From Christiangramia fulva (GTDB lineage Bacteria; Bacteroidota; Bacteroidia; Flavobacteriales; Flavobacteriaceae), in NCBI RefSeq assembly GCF_003024155.1, contig NZ_CP028136.1, positions 1,984,001-2,048,000 on the forward strand: 64,000 nucleotides of DNA, written 5' to 3'. This document shows positions 1 to 8,058 of the stretch, one piece after another; the stretch's first letter is position 1, and every line of letters starts with the position of its first letter. The notes under the pieces were generated by a model that was given only the letters and a program-made list of their open reading frames with translations, made no database searches and was not told where the DNA came from. The translations under genes were made by a program, and so were the position numbers.

Positions 1-1
1 A

Positions 2-1570
2 AAAGCCGAAGAAGATAATAAGGAAATCAAAGCACCGCCTTTAAAGATCGATTTTGATGGACTACAATATCGAATCGTCAATATTCCCATTCCGGCCGGG
101 GTATATGATAATCTGGAAGCTCCCAAAGAAGGGCAATTGTATTATATGCAATATTCCCATCACGCACAGGGTCCCGGTACTATGAAAAAATATGACCTGA
201 AGGAGCGCAAAGAGACTGAAGTTATGCCTGCTAACGGGTATGAGATTTCGGCCAATGGAGAGAAGGTTCTTTATTATATGGATAATAAATTCGGCGTCAC
301 AAAGCTTGGTGAAAAGCCTGATAAACCTATTGATCTTAGTGCTGTTAAGGTGAAGATCGATCCGCGAAAGGAGTGGGATGATATTTTTGATGAAGCCTGG
401 CGCGTAAACCGGGATTACTTTTATGATCCCGGAATGCACGGAGTAGACTGGCCGGCAATGAAAGATAAATACAGCCAGTTTCTGCCCGATGTGGCCACCC
501 GAAGTGATCTTTACCGGGTAATGGAGTGGATGTTCAGCGAGCTGGGGGTAGGCCACCATCGTTTCTCAAGCCGTGGAGACCAGCTCAATAATCCAGAGAC
601 CATCAAAGGCGGACTTTTAGGCGCCGATTATGAAGTTGAAAATAGCCGTTATCGAATTAAAAAAATATATGGCGGACTCAATTGGAATCCCGATATGCGT
701 TCCCCACTTACCGAGCCCGGCGTAAATGTGAACGAAGGAGATTATATCATTGCTGTGAACGGTGAAAATATAACTGCCAAAGACAATCTATATAAATACT
801 TCGAGAATACAGCTAATAAAATTGTGAGGCTTACCGTCAGCTCTTCAGCCAATGGTAATAATTCTCACGTAGAAAAAGTGACTCCGGTTGAAGATGAATG
901 GGCTCTTCGGAACCGGGACTGGGTAGAGGGGAATATCAAAAAGGTGAATGCCGCTACGAACGGCCAGGTCGCTTACGTGTATGTGCCTAATACTGCCGCT
1001 GCCGGTCACGAATATTTCAAGCGATATTTCTTTCCGCAAGCCGATAAAAAAGCGGTGATCATAGATGAACGTTTTAATGGCGGCGGACAGCTGGCCGATT
1101 ATTATATCGATATCCTGAAACGGCCGCGACAGTCGTTCTGGAACTATCGTTATGGGATAGACCAGAAAGCGCCAAGTGCATCTATACAGGGACCTAAAGT
1201 GATGTTGATCAATGAAACTGCAGGCTCCGGTGGGGATTATCTGCCATGGATGTTCCGCAAGTTCAATATTGGAACGCTGATAGGAAAAAGAACCTGGGGC
1301 GGACTCGTTGGCGTACTGGGCTTTCCTGAATTTATTGACGGTGGAAGCGTTACCGCTCCGAATGTTGCTTTTTATTCGGAAAATGGTTTCCGCGTGGAAA
1401 ATGAAGGGGTAGCTCCAGATATTGAAGTGGAACAATGGCCGAAAGAAGTCATTAACGGACATGATCCGCAGCTGGAAAAAGCCATCGAAGTAGTCATGGA
1501 AAAACTGAAACAAAATCCGCCGGAAGAAGTGAAAAGACCTGCCTATCCAGATAAGATGAAGAAAAATTAA
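2..1570 (+). CDS. S41 family peptidase, tricorn-protease type (5' end outside window)
   Basis: The frame is open from the first bases of the window, so the N-terminal part (presumably the beta-propeller of tricorn-type proteases) is missing. About 520 residues remain. A PDZ-like segment with VNEGDYIIAVNGENIT lies near nt 727-775. The protease core follows, with NGGGQLADYY near nt 1077-1105 and the nucleophile region ETAGSGGDYLPW near nt 1213-1248, where Ser in GSGGD is the expected catalytic residue. TWGGLVG follows. Known members trim peptides in the cytoplasm or periplasm; location cannot be judged without the N-terminus. A strong hairpin follows the stop. Confidence 0.9.
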   Translation, partial: KAEEDNKEIKAPPLKIDFDGLQYRIVNIPIPAGVYDNLEAPKEGQLYYMQYSHHAQGPGTMKKYDLKERKETEVMPANGYEISANGEKVLYYMDNKFGVTKLGEKPDKPIDLSAVKVKIDPRKEWDDIFDEAWRVNRDYFYDPGMHGVDWPAMKDKYSQFLPDVATRSDLYRVMEWMFSELGVGHHRFSSRGDQLNNPETIKGGLLGADYEVENSRYRIKKIYGGLNWNPDMRSPLTEPGVNVNEGDYIIAVNGENITAKDNLYKYFENTANKIVRLTVSSSANGNNSHVEKVTPVEDEWALRNRDWVEGNIKKVNAATNGQVAYVYVPNTAAAGHEYFKRYFFPQADKKAVIIDERFNGGGQLADYYIDILKRPRQSFWNYRYGIDQKAPSASIQGPKVMLINETAGSGGDYLPWMFRKFNIGTLIGKRTWGGLVGVLGFPEFIDGGSVTAPNVAFYSENGFRVENEGVAPDIEVEQWPKEVINGHDPQLEKAIEVVMEKLKQNPPEEVKRPAYPDKMKKN

Positions 1571-1576
1571 AAAGTC

Positions 1577-1603
1577 GCTCCTCCGGTTTTTTACCGGAGG
1601 AGC
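1577..1603 (+). terminator. hairpin terminator after S41 peptidase
   Basis: Perfect 11-bp stem (GCTCCTCCGGT and its complement) around a TTTTT loop, 6 bp after the stop codon. No long U-run follows on the + strand, so it may act partly as an mRNA-stabilising stem. Confidence 0.65.
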
Positions 1604-1652
1604 TCCTATAAATTTAGGATCTAATTAAACAAGCCTTTGGCTTATTTACCGG

Positions 1653-2363
1653 ATGAAAAATTTCAGAAATAATCGGAAAGAACTCATCAAAGAAAACCGC
1701 GTAAAGAAATACCTGCTCTATGCGTTAGGGGAAATCATACTGGTGGTAATTGGGATTCTAATTGCCTTACAGGTGAATACATGGAAAATAGATACAGCTA
1801 ACCGTAGTGATGAACAGTTCTATCTTAAAAAACTGAAACAAAATCTACAACAAGACACGATCTATTTGAAGCAACGAATAGGCGAAATCAAAAGTAGCGA
1901 AGAAGGACTTGAGCTTTTAAAAAAAGAAATACATGATCCGCAATTACAAAAATTCAGCAATGATAATGCGATGTTTAATTTATTCGCGGTCTTCAGTTTT
2001 ACACCGCAAACTTCCACTTTTGATAACCTGATCTCCACAGGTAAACTGGGTTTAATTACCAATCAGGCACTGGTTGATTCCATTTTCGTGTACTACAACG
2101 ATCTAAATAATTTTCCTCAGCAAAGAATTTCCAGTATAGAAACCTATACCCGGAATACCATCGGACCTTATCTACTAAAATTTGATGGAGTTTTTAGTAA
2201 TGAAATCCGGAAGAAACCTATTGAATATGGACGTGATGTGTTTATTAATAATGCTATTAGTGCGAAAAAATTTATGATTGAAGGATTGAGACAGGATTAT
2301 GATTTTTCTTTTCAGCGGTCAATTCGGTTGATGCATTTAATCAGTAAAGAAATTCAGGAATAG
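1653..2363 (+). CDS. DUF6090 family membrane-anchored protein (array 1, copy 1)
   Basis: 236 aa of unknown function. Residues 1-18 are basic (KNFRNNRKELIKENR). A hydrophobic helix at about 22-42 follows, with GEIILVVIGILIALQVN, the hallmark of this Flavobacteriia family, and then about 190 soluble residues rich in charged helices. The anchor probably leaves the C-terminal domain in the periplasm, by the positive-inside rule. Only the first 45 residues resemble the neighbouring paralogs closely; the C-terminal domain diverges. The next paralog starts 1 bp after the stop, so the three genes form an operon. Confidence 0.85.
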   Translation: MKNFRNNRKELIKENRVKKYLLYALGEIILVVIGILIALQVNTWKIDTANRSDEQFYLKKLKQNLQQDTIYLKQRIGEIKSSEEGLELLKKEIHDPQLQKFSNDNAMFNLFAVFSFTPQTSTFDNLISTGKLGLITNQALVDSIFVYYNDLNNFPQQRISSIETYTRNTIGPYLLKFDGVFSNEIRKKPIEYGRDVFINNAISAKKFMIEGLRQDYDFSFQRSIRLMHLISKEIQE

Positions 2364-2364
2364 C

Positions 2365-3195
2365 ATGATCAAATTTTTTAGAAATATCCGTAGAAATTTG
2401 ATTGATAAAAGTAGGTTCTCCAGCTATCTTCTTTACGCAATTGGTGAAATCATCCTGGTGGTAATCGGGATTTTGATCGCCTTACAGGTGAACGAATGGA
2501 ATGAAGGCAGAAGGCTCAAAAAACTGGAAATTAGCTATTATGAAAACCTGCTTGTAGACCTTCAGAAAGATTCATTAGAATACGGAAGTAAGTGGAAAAA
2601 TGCCAATTATAATCAGTATAAACTTCAGAACATCCTGAATTTTATTGATAATGATTATAAGATCAACAACACTACCATTAAGCCTACAGAATGGCGGAGA
2701 AATCTTGTTTTCACAGATACTTCCGCATTGATGCTTTCCCTTTCACAGGCCGGATTTGTACAGTTTCCGAAAATTTTTGAGAATACGATCACCGATCTTC
2801 GATCAACCGGCAATATCAAACTCCTGAGTAATGATTCTCTTAAAAACGAAATCATTATTTATTATAATAAGGAAAAGATTTATGAAGACTGGAATGCCTC
2901 CTACTTACCTACACGAACGCAGGTCGATATGATGGTGAATAAAATTTTGCCCCTGGCTGCAAGAATAGGTTACACCAACCCCGATGACAAAGAGTTTAAA
3001 AAGTCGTTGCAAATCGGGAAGAAGTATGATGAATTTCTAAAAAATATTCAAAATTCTCCTGACCTGAAGACTAAAATAAAAGGGATGTACCATATCCAGG
3101 CACGTATCACGATGCAATGCGAGCAGCGCGATAAAGATCGGGAGAAGCTGGCCCAGGCTATTGAATATGAGTTGAGACGTTTAAAAAAGACCTAA
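2365..3195 (+). CDS. DUF6090 family membrane-anchored protein (array 1, copy 2)
   Basis: 276 aa. N-terminal leader MIKFFRNIRRNLIDKSR, TM helix at about 21-43 ending in ALQVNEWNE, then a long helical extracytoplasmic region. It starts one base after the preceding stop, which suggests translational coupling. The body shares the pattern SLSQAGFVQFP...LRSTGNIKLLSNDSL with copies 1 and 3 (STGKLGLITNQAL, NSGKLSVLSNDEL). This conserved S-G-K/N-L-x-x-L/I-x-N motif is the clearest feature of the otherwise variable domain. Function unknown. Confidence 0.85.
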   Translation: MIKFFRNIRRNLIDKSRFSSYLLYAIGEIILVVIGILIALQVNEWNEGRRLKKLEISYYENLLVDLQKDSLEYGSKWKNANYNQYKLQNILNFIDNDYKINNTTIKPTEWRRNLVFTDTSALMLSLSQAGFVQFPKIFENTITDLRSTGNIKLLSNDSLKNEIIIYYNKEKIYEDWNASYLPTRTQVDMMVNKILPLAARIGYTNPDDKEFKKSLQIGKKYDEFLKNIQNSPDLKTKIKGMYHIQARITMQCEQRDKDREKLAQAIEYELRRLKKT

Positions 3196-3210
3196 AAGTA
3201 ATATCGACAA

Positions 3211-3975
3211 ATGATCAAATTCTTCCGAAATATCCGTCGTAAGCTAATAAATAAAAGCAAATTAACGAGTTACCTGCTTTATGCCCTTGGCGAAATCATC
3301 CTGGTGGTGATTGGTATTTTGATCGCCTTGCAGATCAATAACTGGAATGAAGAGCGAAAGATCAGAAAGGAGGAGCAACAACTATTAAAGTCGATATCAG
3401 AAGAATTCCAGGCGAACCTTAAAATTCTTGACCAGGCCAAACAAATGAACGATTATATTATTGCCCGGGCCTCTGGTTTAGGAGAATATACCGGCCCGAA
3501 GCTTGAAAATTTTGACGAGAGAAAACTTTCAGATTTGATGGTAGGAGCTTTTAAATATGAAGCACGATTTATCCCTAATCAGGGAACCGTAAATGAGACC
3601 ATTAATTCGGGAAAACTCTCTGTGCTTTCAAATGATGAACTTCGCAAAGCCATTTCCGCGTGGCAGTCAGCATTAGAATTGGTTAAAAACCAGGAAGATT
3701 ATGTGGTTGGAAGAAGAGATATCGCACATGCGTATTTTCTTAATAACGGGAATTTTAGAAGGCATCTCTATCTTATAAATGAAGCAATAATCAAGGTCTC
3801 CCCAAGTAGATTTCCAAATAACGACTTTAAATTTCTGGAAGACGAGTCGTTTGAAAGTAATCTCTATTTGTTTATAACTGCTTCGTCCAACCTGAATAAG
3901 AACTTTTATTCAATCCTGGATGAGAAGATCAAATTCATCATCACCGAGGCCGATAAAGGAATTAAGAAAAAATGA
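3211..3975 (+). CDS. DUF6090 family membrane-anchored protein (array 1, copy 3)
   Basis: 254 aa. Leader MIKFFRNIRRKLINKSK, TM helix at about 21-43 followed by QINNWNEERK, then a charged helical domain carrying NSGKLSVLSNDEL at about residues 130-142. It starts 15 bp after copy 2 and is the last intact gene of this array. A palindromic repeat follows within 10 bp and may double as the operon terminator. Function unknown. Confidence 0.85.
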   Translation: MIKFFRNIRRKLINKSKLTSYLLYALGEIILVVIGILIALQINNWNEERKIRKEEQQLLKSISEEFQANLKILDQAKQMNDYIIARASGLGEYTGPKLENFDERKLSDLMVGAFKYEARFIPNQGTVNETINSGKLSVLSNDELRKAISAWQSALELVKNQEDYVVGRRDIAHAYFLNNGNFRRHLYLINEAIIKVSPSRFPNNDFKFLEDESFESNLYLFITASSNLNKNFYSILDEKIKFIITEADKGIKKK

Positions 3976-3981
3976 CTGTCC

Positions 3982-4021
3982 GGTCGAGCGCCTGCCTGCC
4001 GGCAGGCAGGTAGGCGAGACC
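3982..4021. repeat. dispersed inverted repeat with embedded 20-bp micropalindrome
   Basis: Outer arms GGTCGAGCG and GGCGAGACC flank the perfect palindrome CCTGCCTGCCGGCAGGCAGG at 3991-4010. A sibling at 4076-4095 has nearly the same outer arms but only TAG at the centre, so the micropalindrome looks like an insertion into the apex of the older repeat. Confidence 0.8.
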
Positions 4022-4075
4022 TCCAAACAGGAATTTAATTCTGGCAGATTAATTTAATTCGAAAATACTTGTCCG

Positions 4076-4095
4076 GTCGAGCGTAGTCGAGACCT
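4076..4095. repeat. dispersed inverted repeat GGTCGAGCG-TAG-TCGAGACC
   Basis: Short inverted repeat without the embedded micropalindrome. The same family appears at 4443-4467, 4567-4591, 4691-4732 and, in frame, inside hsdM at 31571-31595. Confidence 0.75.
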
Positions 4096-4125
4096 TTTAA
4101 ATGAGAACGATTAAAATAATTCCTA

Positions 4126-4485
4126 ATGAAGCTATACTATGTTTACATTCTGCTTTGTAGTGATGGCCTGACGTATACAGGCATCACAAACAATCCTGAT
4201 CGCCGTCTCGAAGAACACCAAACTGGCTTGAATCGAGAGTCATTTACTTATCGACGCAGACCGGTAAAACTAATTTTTCAGCAGGATTTTAATGATGTCA
4301 ACCAGGCGATATATTTTGAAAAGAAAATCAAGAAATGGAGTGCAGATAAAAAATTAGCTCTGGCAAATGGTGATTATGATTTGCTGCAACTTCTTGCTGA
4401 ATGCAGAAATGAAACAAATTCAAAATTGAGGAACACAGGAATAGGTCTCGACTCCGCTCGACCTGACACAACAAATAATGAATGA
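4126..4485 (+). CDS. GIY-YIG nuclease family protein
   Basis: 119 aa. The N-terminal GIY-YIG domain is clear: YVYILLCSDG (residues 4-13), TYTGITNNPDRRLEEH (16-31) and the later FEKKIKKWSADKK region (about 65-77). Stand-alone proteins of this size are common in Bacteroidetes; their biological role is mostly unknown. The last 15 or so residues (IGLDSARPDTTNNE) are encoded by a dispersed palindrome at 4443-4467, so the C-terminal tail was probably supplied by repeat insertion. The stop codon overlaps the ATG of a DUF6090 leader remnant (ATGA). Confidence 0.85.
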   Translation: MKLYYVYILLCSDGLTYTGITNNPDRRLEEHQTGLNRESFTYRRRPVKLIFQQDFNDVNQAIYFEKKIKKWSADKKLALANGDYDLLQLLAECRNETNSKLRNTGIGLDSARPDTTNNE

Positions 4486-4682
4486 TAGAATTCTTTAGAA
4501 ATATCTGGCAGAAATTAAGAGCTGAAGACTTTTTTTAAAAACCTCGGAATTTCGAAAAACAGGAATAGGTCTCGACTTCGCTCGACCTGACACAACAAAT
4601 AATGAATGATAGAATTCTTTTGAAATATCTGGCAGAAATCATGAGTTGAGCTCTTTTTTAAAAACTTTGGAATTTTGAAAAA
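4435..4682. repeat. 124-bp tandem duplication (two copies, third truncated)
   Basis: Units at 4435-4558 and 4559-4682 repeat with a 124-bp offset and only a few substitutions. Each carries the palindrome AGGTCTCGACT..CGACCTGA and the start of a DUF6090 reading frame. The beginning of a third unit (ACAGG..GGTCTCGACTC) runs into the 42-bp palindrome at 4691. Confidence 0.85.
4482..4644 (+). pseudogene. duplicated DUF6090 leader remnants
   Basis: At 4482-4538 the reading frame MIEFFRNIWQKLRAEDFF then stop reproduces the DUF6090 leader and ends where the TM helix should begin. The tandem copy at 4606 reads MIEFF then TGA. Neither can make a membrane protein. They look like leftovers of a fourth array-1 paralog, later duplicated along with the upstream palindrome. 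Confidence 0.7.
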
Positions 4683-4690
4683 CATGGACA

Positions 4691-4732
4691 GGTCTCGACT
4701 CCCTGCCTGCCGGCAGGCAGGGAGTCGAGACC
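4691..4732. repeat. perfect 42-bp palindrome, possible terminator
   Basis: Two 21-bp arms with no loop, GGTCTCGACTC on the outside and CCTGCCTGCCGGCAGGCAGG (4702-4721) at the centre. It is followed by CTCTTTTTC, so the RNA could act as a terminator ahead of the TonB-receptor operon. Confidence 0.85.
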
Positions 4733-4834
4733 TCTTTTTCAGCCTATCCCAATTAAACGGAAAAGTTGATCATCATACTGGAAAAATATCGTCCTGGAAC
4801 TTAATTGTCTTAGTGATTATTGCAAAATTCTTTA

Positions 4835-4860
4835 TTGCAAACCAACTTTTTTTAACTTTA
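4835..4860 (+). promoter_or_regulatory. possible promoter of TonB-receptor operon
   Basis: TTG at 4835-4837 and TAACTTTA at 4853-4860 resemble the Bacteroidetes -33/-7 pattern (TTG, TAnnTTTG), but the 15-bp spacing is short. Confidence 0.35.
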
Positions 4861-4880
4861 GGCCCAATAAAAAAACTCCC

Positions 4881-6914
4881 TTGCATCCAATCAAAAGCCT
4901 GCTGTTAACTTTTATTGCATTTTTCACTGCCTGGAATTTTCAGGCTCAAACCGATACTTCTAAGGTAAACAGGCTAAAGACCGTTTTGATCACCGCCTAC
5001 AAACCAAAACCGCTTCGGGAATTATCGACCAATATTTCGGCGATTGAAACCGACAGCCTTTCTTTTACCGGCAATTATTCATTGGCCGATATGATGGAAA
5101 GCTTTCCCGGAGTGGAATTGCTTACCACCGGCCCCGGAATTACCAAACCCGTCATTCGCGGGCTCTCCGGCAACCGGATTCTTATTTTACTCAATGGTCT
5201 AAAATTTAAAAATCAGCAATGGCAGGAGGAGCACGGCATGGGACTGACCGATTTTGGCATTTCCCGAATCGAAGTAATTAAAGGCCCGCTAAGCGTACTT
5301 TACGGAACCGATGCTTTGGGCGGTGTGATCAATTTGATCGACCAAGCCAAACCAAAACCCGATGCCTGGATCGCCGATGGCTCCCTGAAATTCAATTTGA
5401 ATACTTTGGGCGGACTCTTTCAGGCCGGTTATCGCGAAAATAATGGCAGCAGCTGGTGGCGATTTCGACTGGGAGTGGAGAACAATGCTGATTATTCCGA
5501 TGGAAATAATGAGCGCGTGCTGAATAGTCGGAATGATGGTTATTTCCTGAAAGCGGGCTATGGCTTTAAGAAAAACAGCTGGACCTCAAATAATACGTTT
5601 ACCAGTACCTACACGCGTTCCGGATTTATTTTCAACGATGTCTATGATTTTATCGAGCCCGATTCTAGATGGAGCAGAAGCCTGAGTGAGAATCCCGCGC
5701 ATCTCGTGTTTTTAAACCTGTTTTCTTCAGAAAATGATTTTCAGCTGAAAGATGGATCGCAGCTTCACCTTAATTTCGGAGTTCATTCGAACCGCCGAAT
5801 GGAAAATGAAGGCGGCGGAAAGATCAGCCTGGATATGCATTTGCTCAATATTCAGTATTTGCTGAAATGGGAAAAACAACTTTCAGAAAATAACAAACTG
5901 ATACTTTCAAATCTGGCTTCTTTTGAAGATAATACCAATTACGGCGCGAGAAAGCTGGTGCCCGACGCGAATATGCAGGAAGCCAATATTTCGGCCTTTC
6001 TGGAAACCGAAGTATCAGAAGAATTTATTTTGGAAAACGGTATGGGAGTCGGGGAAAAATATATCAAAACCTTTTTTACGCCCCATCTCAACGGGCCTGA
6101 TGAAGAGAACGATCCGTTTGATAAATTCTCCTGGTATTATAATTTCTACTCTGGTTTTTCCTGGCTGCCTTCCAAAGACTTCACTTTAAAATTCAATGCA
6201 GCCACCGGTGTCAGAGTTCCCAATTTAGCCGAACTTTCCTCGAACGGTTTGCATGAAGGAATTTTCACTTATGAAATTGGCGATCCGGATTTAGAAAACG
6301 AGAAGAATTATTCTTTTAATCTCGATTTCAATTATCAAACTGGCGATTTTGGGTTTTTTGTGAGTCCGTTTTTTAATTATTTCAACGGATATGTTTACCT
6401 GGCGCCGACTGTAGAAGATTATTTCGGTTTTCCTGTGTTTCGTTACCGTCAGCAGGATGCCCGTCAGTACGGCGCTGAAACAGGTGTAAACTGGAACTTT
6501 TCTGAAAACTGGAAAAATAGCCTGGTATATTCAGGAATGATCAGTAAAACGGTAGATGGCGATTACACGCCTTACCTGCCTGCCCAAAAACTGAATTTTC
6601 AAACCAATTACAGCTGGAAGCCTTCTTTCGCAGATGAAATGCAGCTATTTTCAAAATTAAAATACGCTTTTCAGCAGGATAAAACCGCGCCTAACGAGAT
6701 CGCTACCGGCGATTATCTTTTGTGGGATCTTGGGGCTTCGGCAGAATTTTCAGATGAAAAAGCGCATTATCGCATTGGTATAAGTGGAACAAATCTTCTG
6801 AATAAGGCCTATTATGATCATCTTTCCAGGTTTAAGAATTACGGTTTGCTCAATATGGGCCGAAATATTATGTTTACGCTTAAAATCGATCTTAGCGGCA
6901 CCACGCGTTCATGA
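4881..6914 (+). CDS. TonB-dependent outer-membrane receptor
   Basis: 677 aa from a TTG start. This start places the signal peptide (LLLTFIAFFTAWNFQAQ) at residues 6-22 and leaves a short A-rich leader. The plug domain spans about residues 35-150: VLITAYKPKPLRELSTNIS, then VIRGLSGNRILILLNG and VEVIKGP-like IEVIKGPLSVLYGTDALGG. A 22-strand-type barrel follows and ends with NMGRNIMFTLKIDL. The plug resembles haem, cobalamin or metal-chelate receptors rather than SusC, because there is no N-terminal carboxypeptidase-like domain. The substrate is unknown. The next gene overlaps by 4 bp. Confidence 0.9.
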   Translation: MHPIKSLLLTFIAFFTAWNFQAQTDTSKVNRLKTVLITAYKPKPLRELSTNISAIETDSLSFTGNYSLADMMESFPGVELLTTGPGITKPVIRGLSGNRILILLNGLKFKNQQWQEEHGMGLTDFGISRIEVIKGPLSVLYGTDALGGVINLIDQAKPKPDAWIADGSLKFNLNTLGGLFQAGYRENNGSSWWRFRLGVENNADYSDGNNERVLNSRNDGYFLKAGYGFKKNSWTSNNTFTSTYTRSGFIFNDVYDFIEPDSRWSRSLSENPAHLVFLNLFSSENDFQLKDGSQLHLNFGVHSNRRMENEGGGKISLDMHLLNIQYLLKWEKQLSENNKLILSNLASFEDNTNYGARKLVPDANMQEANISAFLETEVSEEFILENGMGVGEKYIKTFFTPHLNGPDEENDPFDKFSWYYNFYSGFSWLPSKDFTLKFNAATGVRVPNLAELSSNGLHEGIFTYEIGDPDLENEKNYSFNLDFNYQTGDFGFFVSPFFNYFNGYVYLAPTVEDYFGFPVFRYRQQDARQYGAETGVNWNFSENWKNSLVYSGMISKTVDGDYTPYLPAQKLNFQTNYSWKPSFADEMQLFSKLKYAFQQDKTAPNEIATGDYLLWDLGASAEFSDEKAHYRIGISGTNLLNKAYYDHLSRFKNYGLLNMGRNIMFTLKIDLSGTTRS

Positions 6915-7405
6915 AAATTAAACTCCTCTCTATAAGTTTATTGCTAACCTGGATCTTCCAGATCGGATTTCCATATGCGCAATATGAGATCAGGAGAAAG
7001 GAATGCTGGCAGAATTTCCTTCAGAAAAAATCTGATTTTAGAGCCACCGAAATTCAGCAAATAGAATGGAACGCTGCGATGGAGTGGGAGCGAAAAAATG
7101 AAGAATTCCGCCTGGGGGGCAATTTTTATGATGTGGTCAGGATCACTTCTGAAGATGATAAAAAGATCATTTACTGTGTAGCCGATAAAGACGAGGATTC
7201 GCTACTCAGAGCCTATGAAAATTATCTTCAGAAAAATCAGAAAGATAAGGTTCAGAAGCTTAAAAAAGCAGGATATTTTTTTCAGGAAATACCACAGATC
7301 ACCTTTCAGAAATCAACAAATATCAAACACTTGTTCAGTTATAACTCCACAAATGAACTGGAAACTTATGAAGTGATTTCCCCGCCTCCTGAATTGATAA
7401 GTTAA
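6911..7405 (+). CDS. secreted protein of unknown function, TonB-receptor operon
   Basis: 164 aa with a signal peptide (ISLLLTWIFQIGFPYAQ, residues 7-24). The start overlaps the receptor stop (ATGA), so it is translationally coupled. The mature part is small, charged and helical, with CWQNFLQKKSDF at 31-42. I recognise no domain. Position suggests a periplasmic partner of the receptor. The run PPPE near the end is unusual for a compact domain and may be a flexible tail. Confidence 0.75.
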   Translation: MKIKLLSISLLLTWIFQIGFPYAQYEIRRKECWQNFLQKKSDFRATEIQQIEWNAAMEWERKNEEFRLGGNFYDVVRITSEDDKKIIYCVADKDEDSLLRAYENYLQKNQKDKVQKLKKAGYFFQEIPQITFQKSTNIKHLFSYNSTNELETYEVISPPPELIS

Positions 7406-7450
7406 ACCTGGAATCTCAAATAAAACTTATTAATTCAAAAACAAAATATC

Positions 7451-7858
7451 ATGAAATATGCTTTAAAAGCAGCACTATTGCTTTTCCTAACCATCAACTT
7501 AAGTTCCTGTGAAAAAGATGAAGGCATTCCGCCGGAATTAAATTTCAAGACCGGTGCCGGTTATACCAGTAGCGATGCGACACTCGCCTCCGGGACTGTG
7601 CTGAAAGTTGGGATAGAAGCCGACAGGACCGAAGATAAAGACAACCTGAAGGTTTTCAATGTCTCCAAATCTATTGACGGTGGCACTCCTGAAACTGTAT
7701 TGAATAAATCACTGACCGATGATCAGGGGGTTCATTTTGAATATGATTTCACCGAGACCCTGGAAGGCGAAAGCGGCCAGGTAAACGTCTATACTTTTAC
7801 GATCACCAATCGTGACGGGATCACGAATCAACTGGAACTGGAGATTACTATAGAATAG
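7451..7858 (+). CDS. small lipoprotein with Ig-like fold, TonB-receptor operon
   Basis: 135 aa. Lipoprotein signal peptide with lipobox LSSC, so Cys20 is the likely lipidated residue. The mature domain is all-beta in pattern (GTVLKVGIEADRTEDKDNLKVF and VYTFTITNRDG), like small Ig/PKD-like surface domains. It lies 45 bp after the previous gene, with the receptor upstream. Likely an outer-membrane accessory that binds substrate or supports the receptor; this is inferred from context only. Confidence 0.8.
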   Translation: MKYALKAALLLFLTINLSSCEKDEGIPPELNFKTGAGYTSSDATLASGTVLKVGIEADRTEDKDNLKVFNVSKSIDGGTPETVLNKSLTDDQGVHFEYDFTETLEGESGQVNVYTFTITNRDGITNQLELEITIE

Positions 7859-7876
7859 CCGGTTTCGAAATAGTTC

Positions 7877-7975
7877 AAAGGAGCTGTACGGAAAGTCAAA
7901 AAAACGTCATCCTGAACCTTCCTGACGTTCAGCTTGACGAAAAAAAACTTTTGGGACAGCTCCTTTTTATTTTTA
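7877..7975 (+). terminator. large hairpin terminator with embedded repeat
   Basis: Outer stem AAAGGAGCTGT (7877-7887) pairs with ACAGCTCCTTT (7956-7966) and is followed by a T-rich run. The loop contains a GTCATCCTGAAC...GTTCAGCTTGACG inverted repeat related to those at 19353, 19437 and 54180. Confidence 0.7.
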
Positions 7976-8058
7976 ATGATCGCATAGAAATTTTGAATAA
8001 CGAATTTCGTCGAACAAAAACAGAAGCCCGTAAATTGCGGTTATAAATATTACAGGAT

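Noticed and set aside
4675..4908. 77-codon frame containing RLPACRQAG
   Set aside because: Created by translating the 42-bp palindrome, and overlaps the start of the TonB receptor gene.
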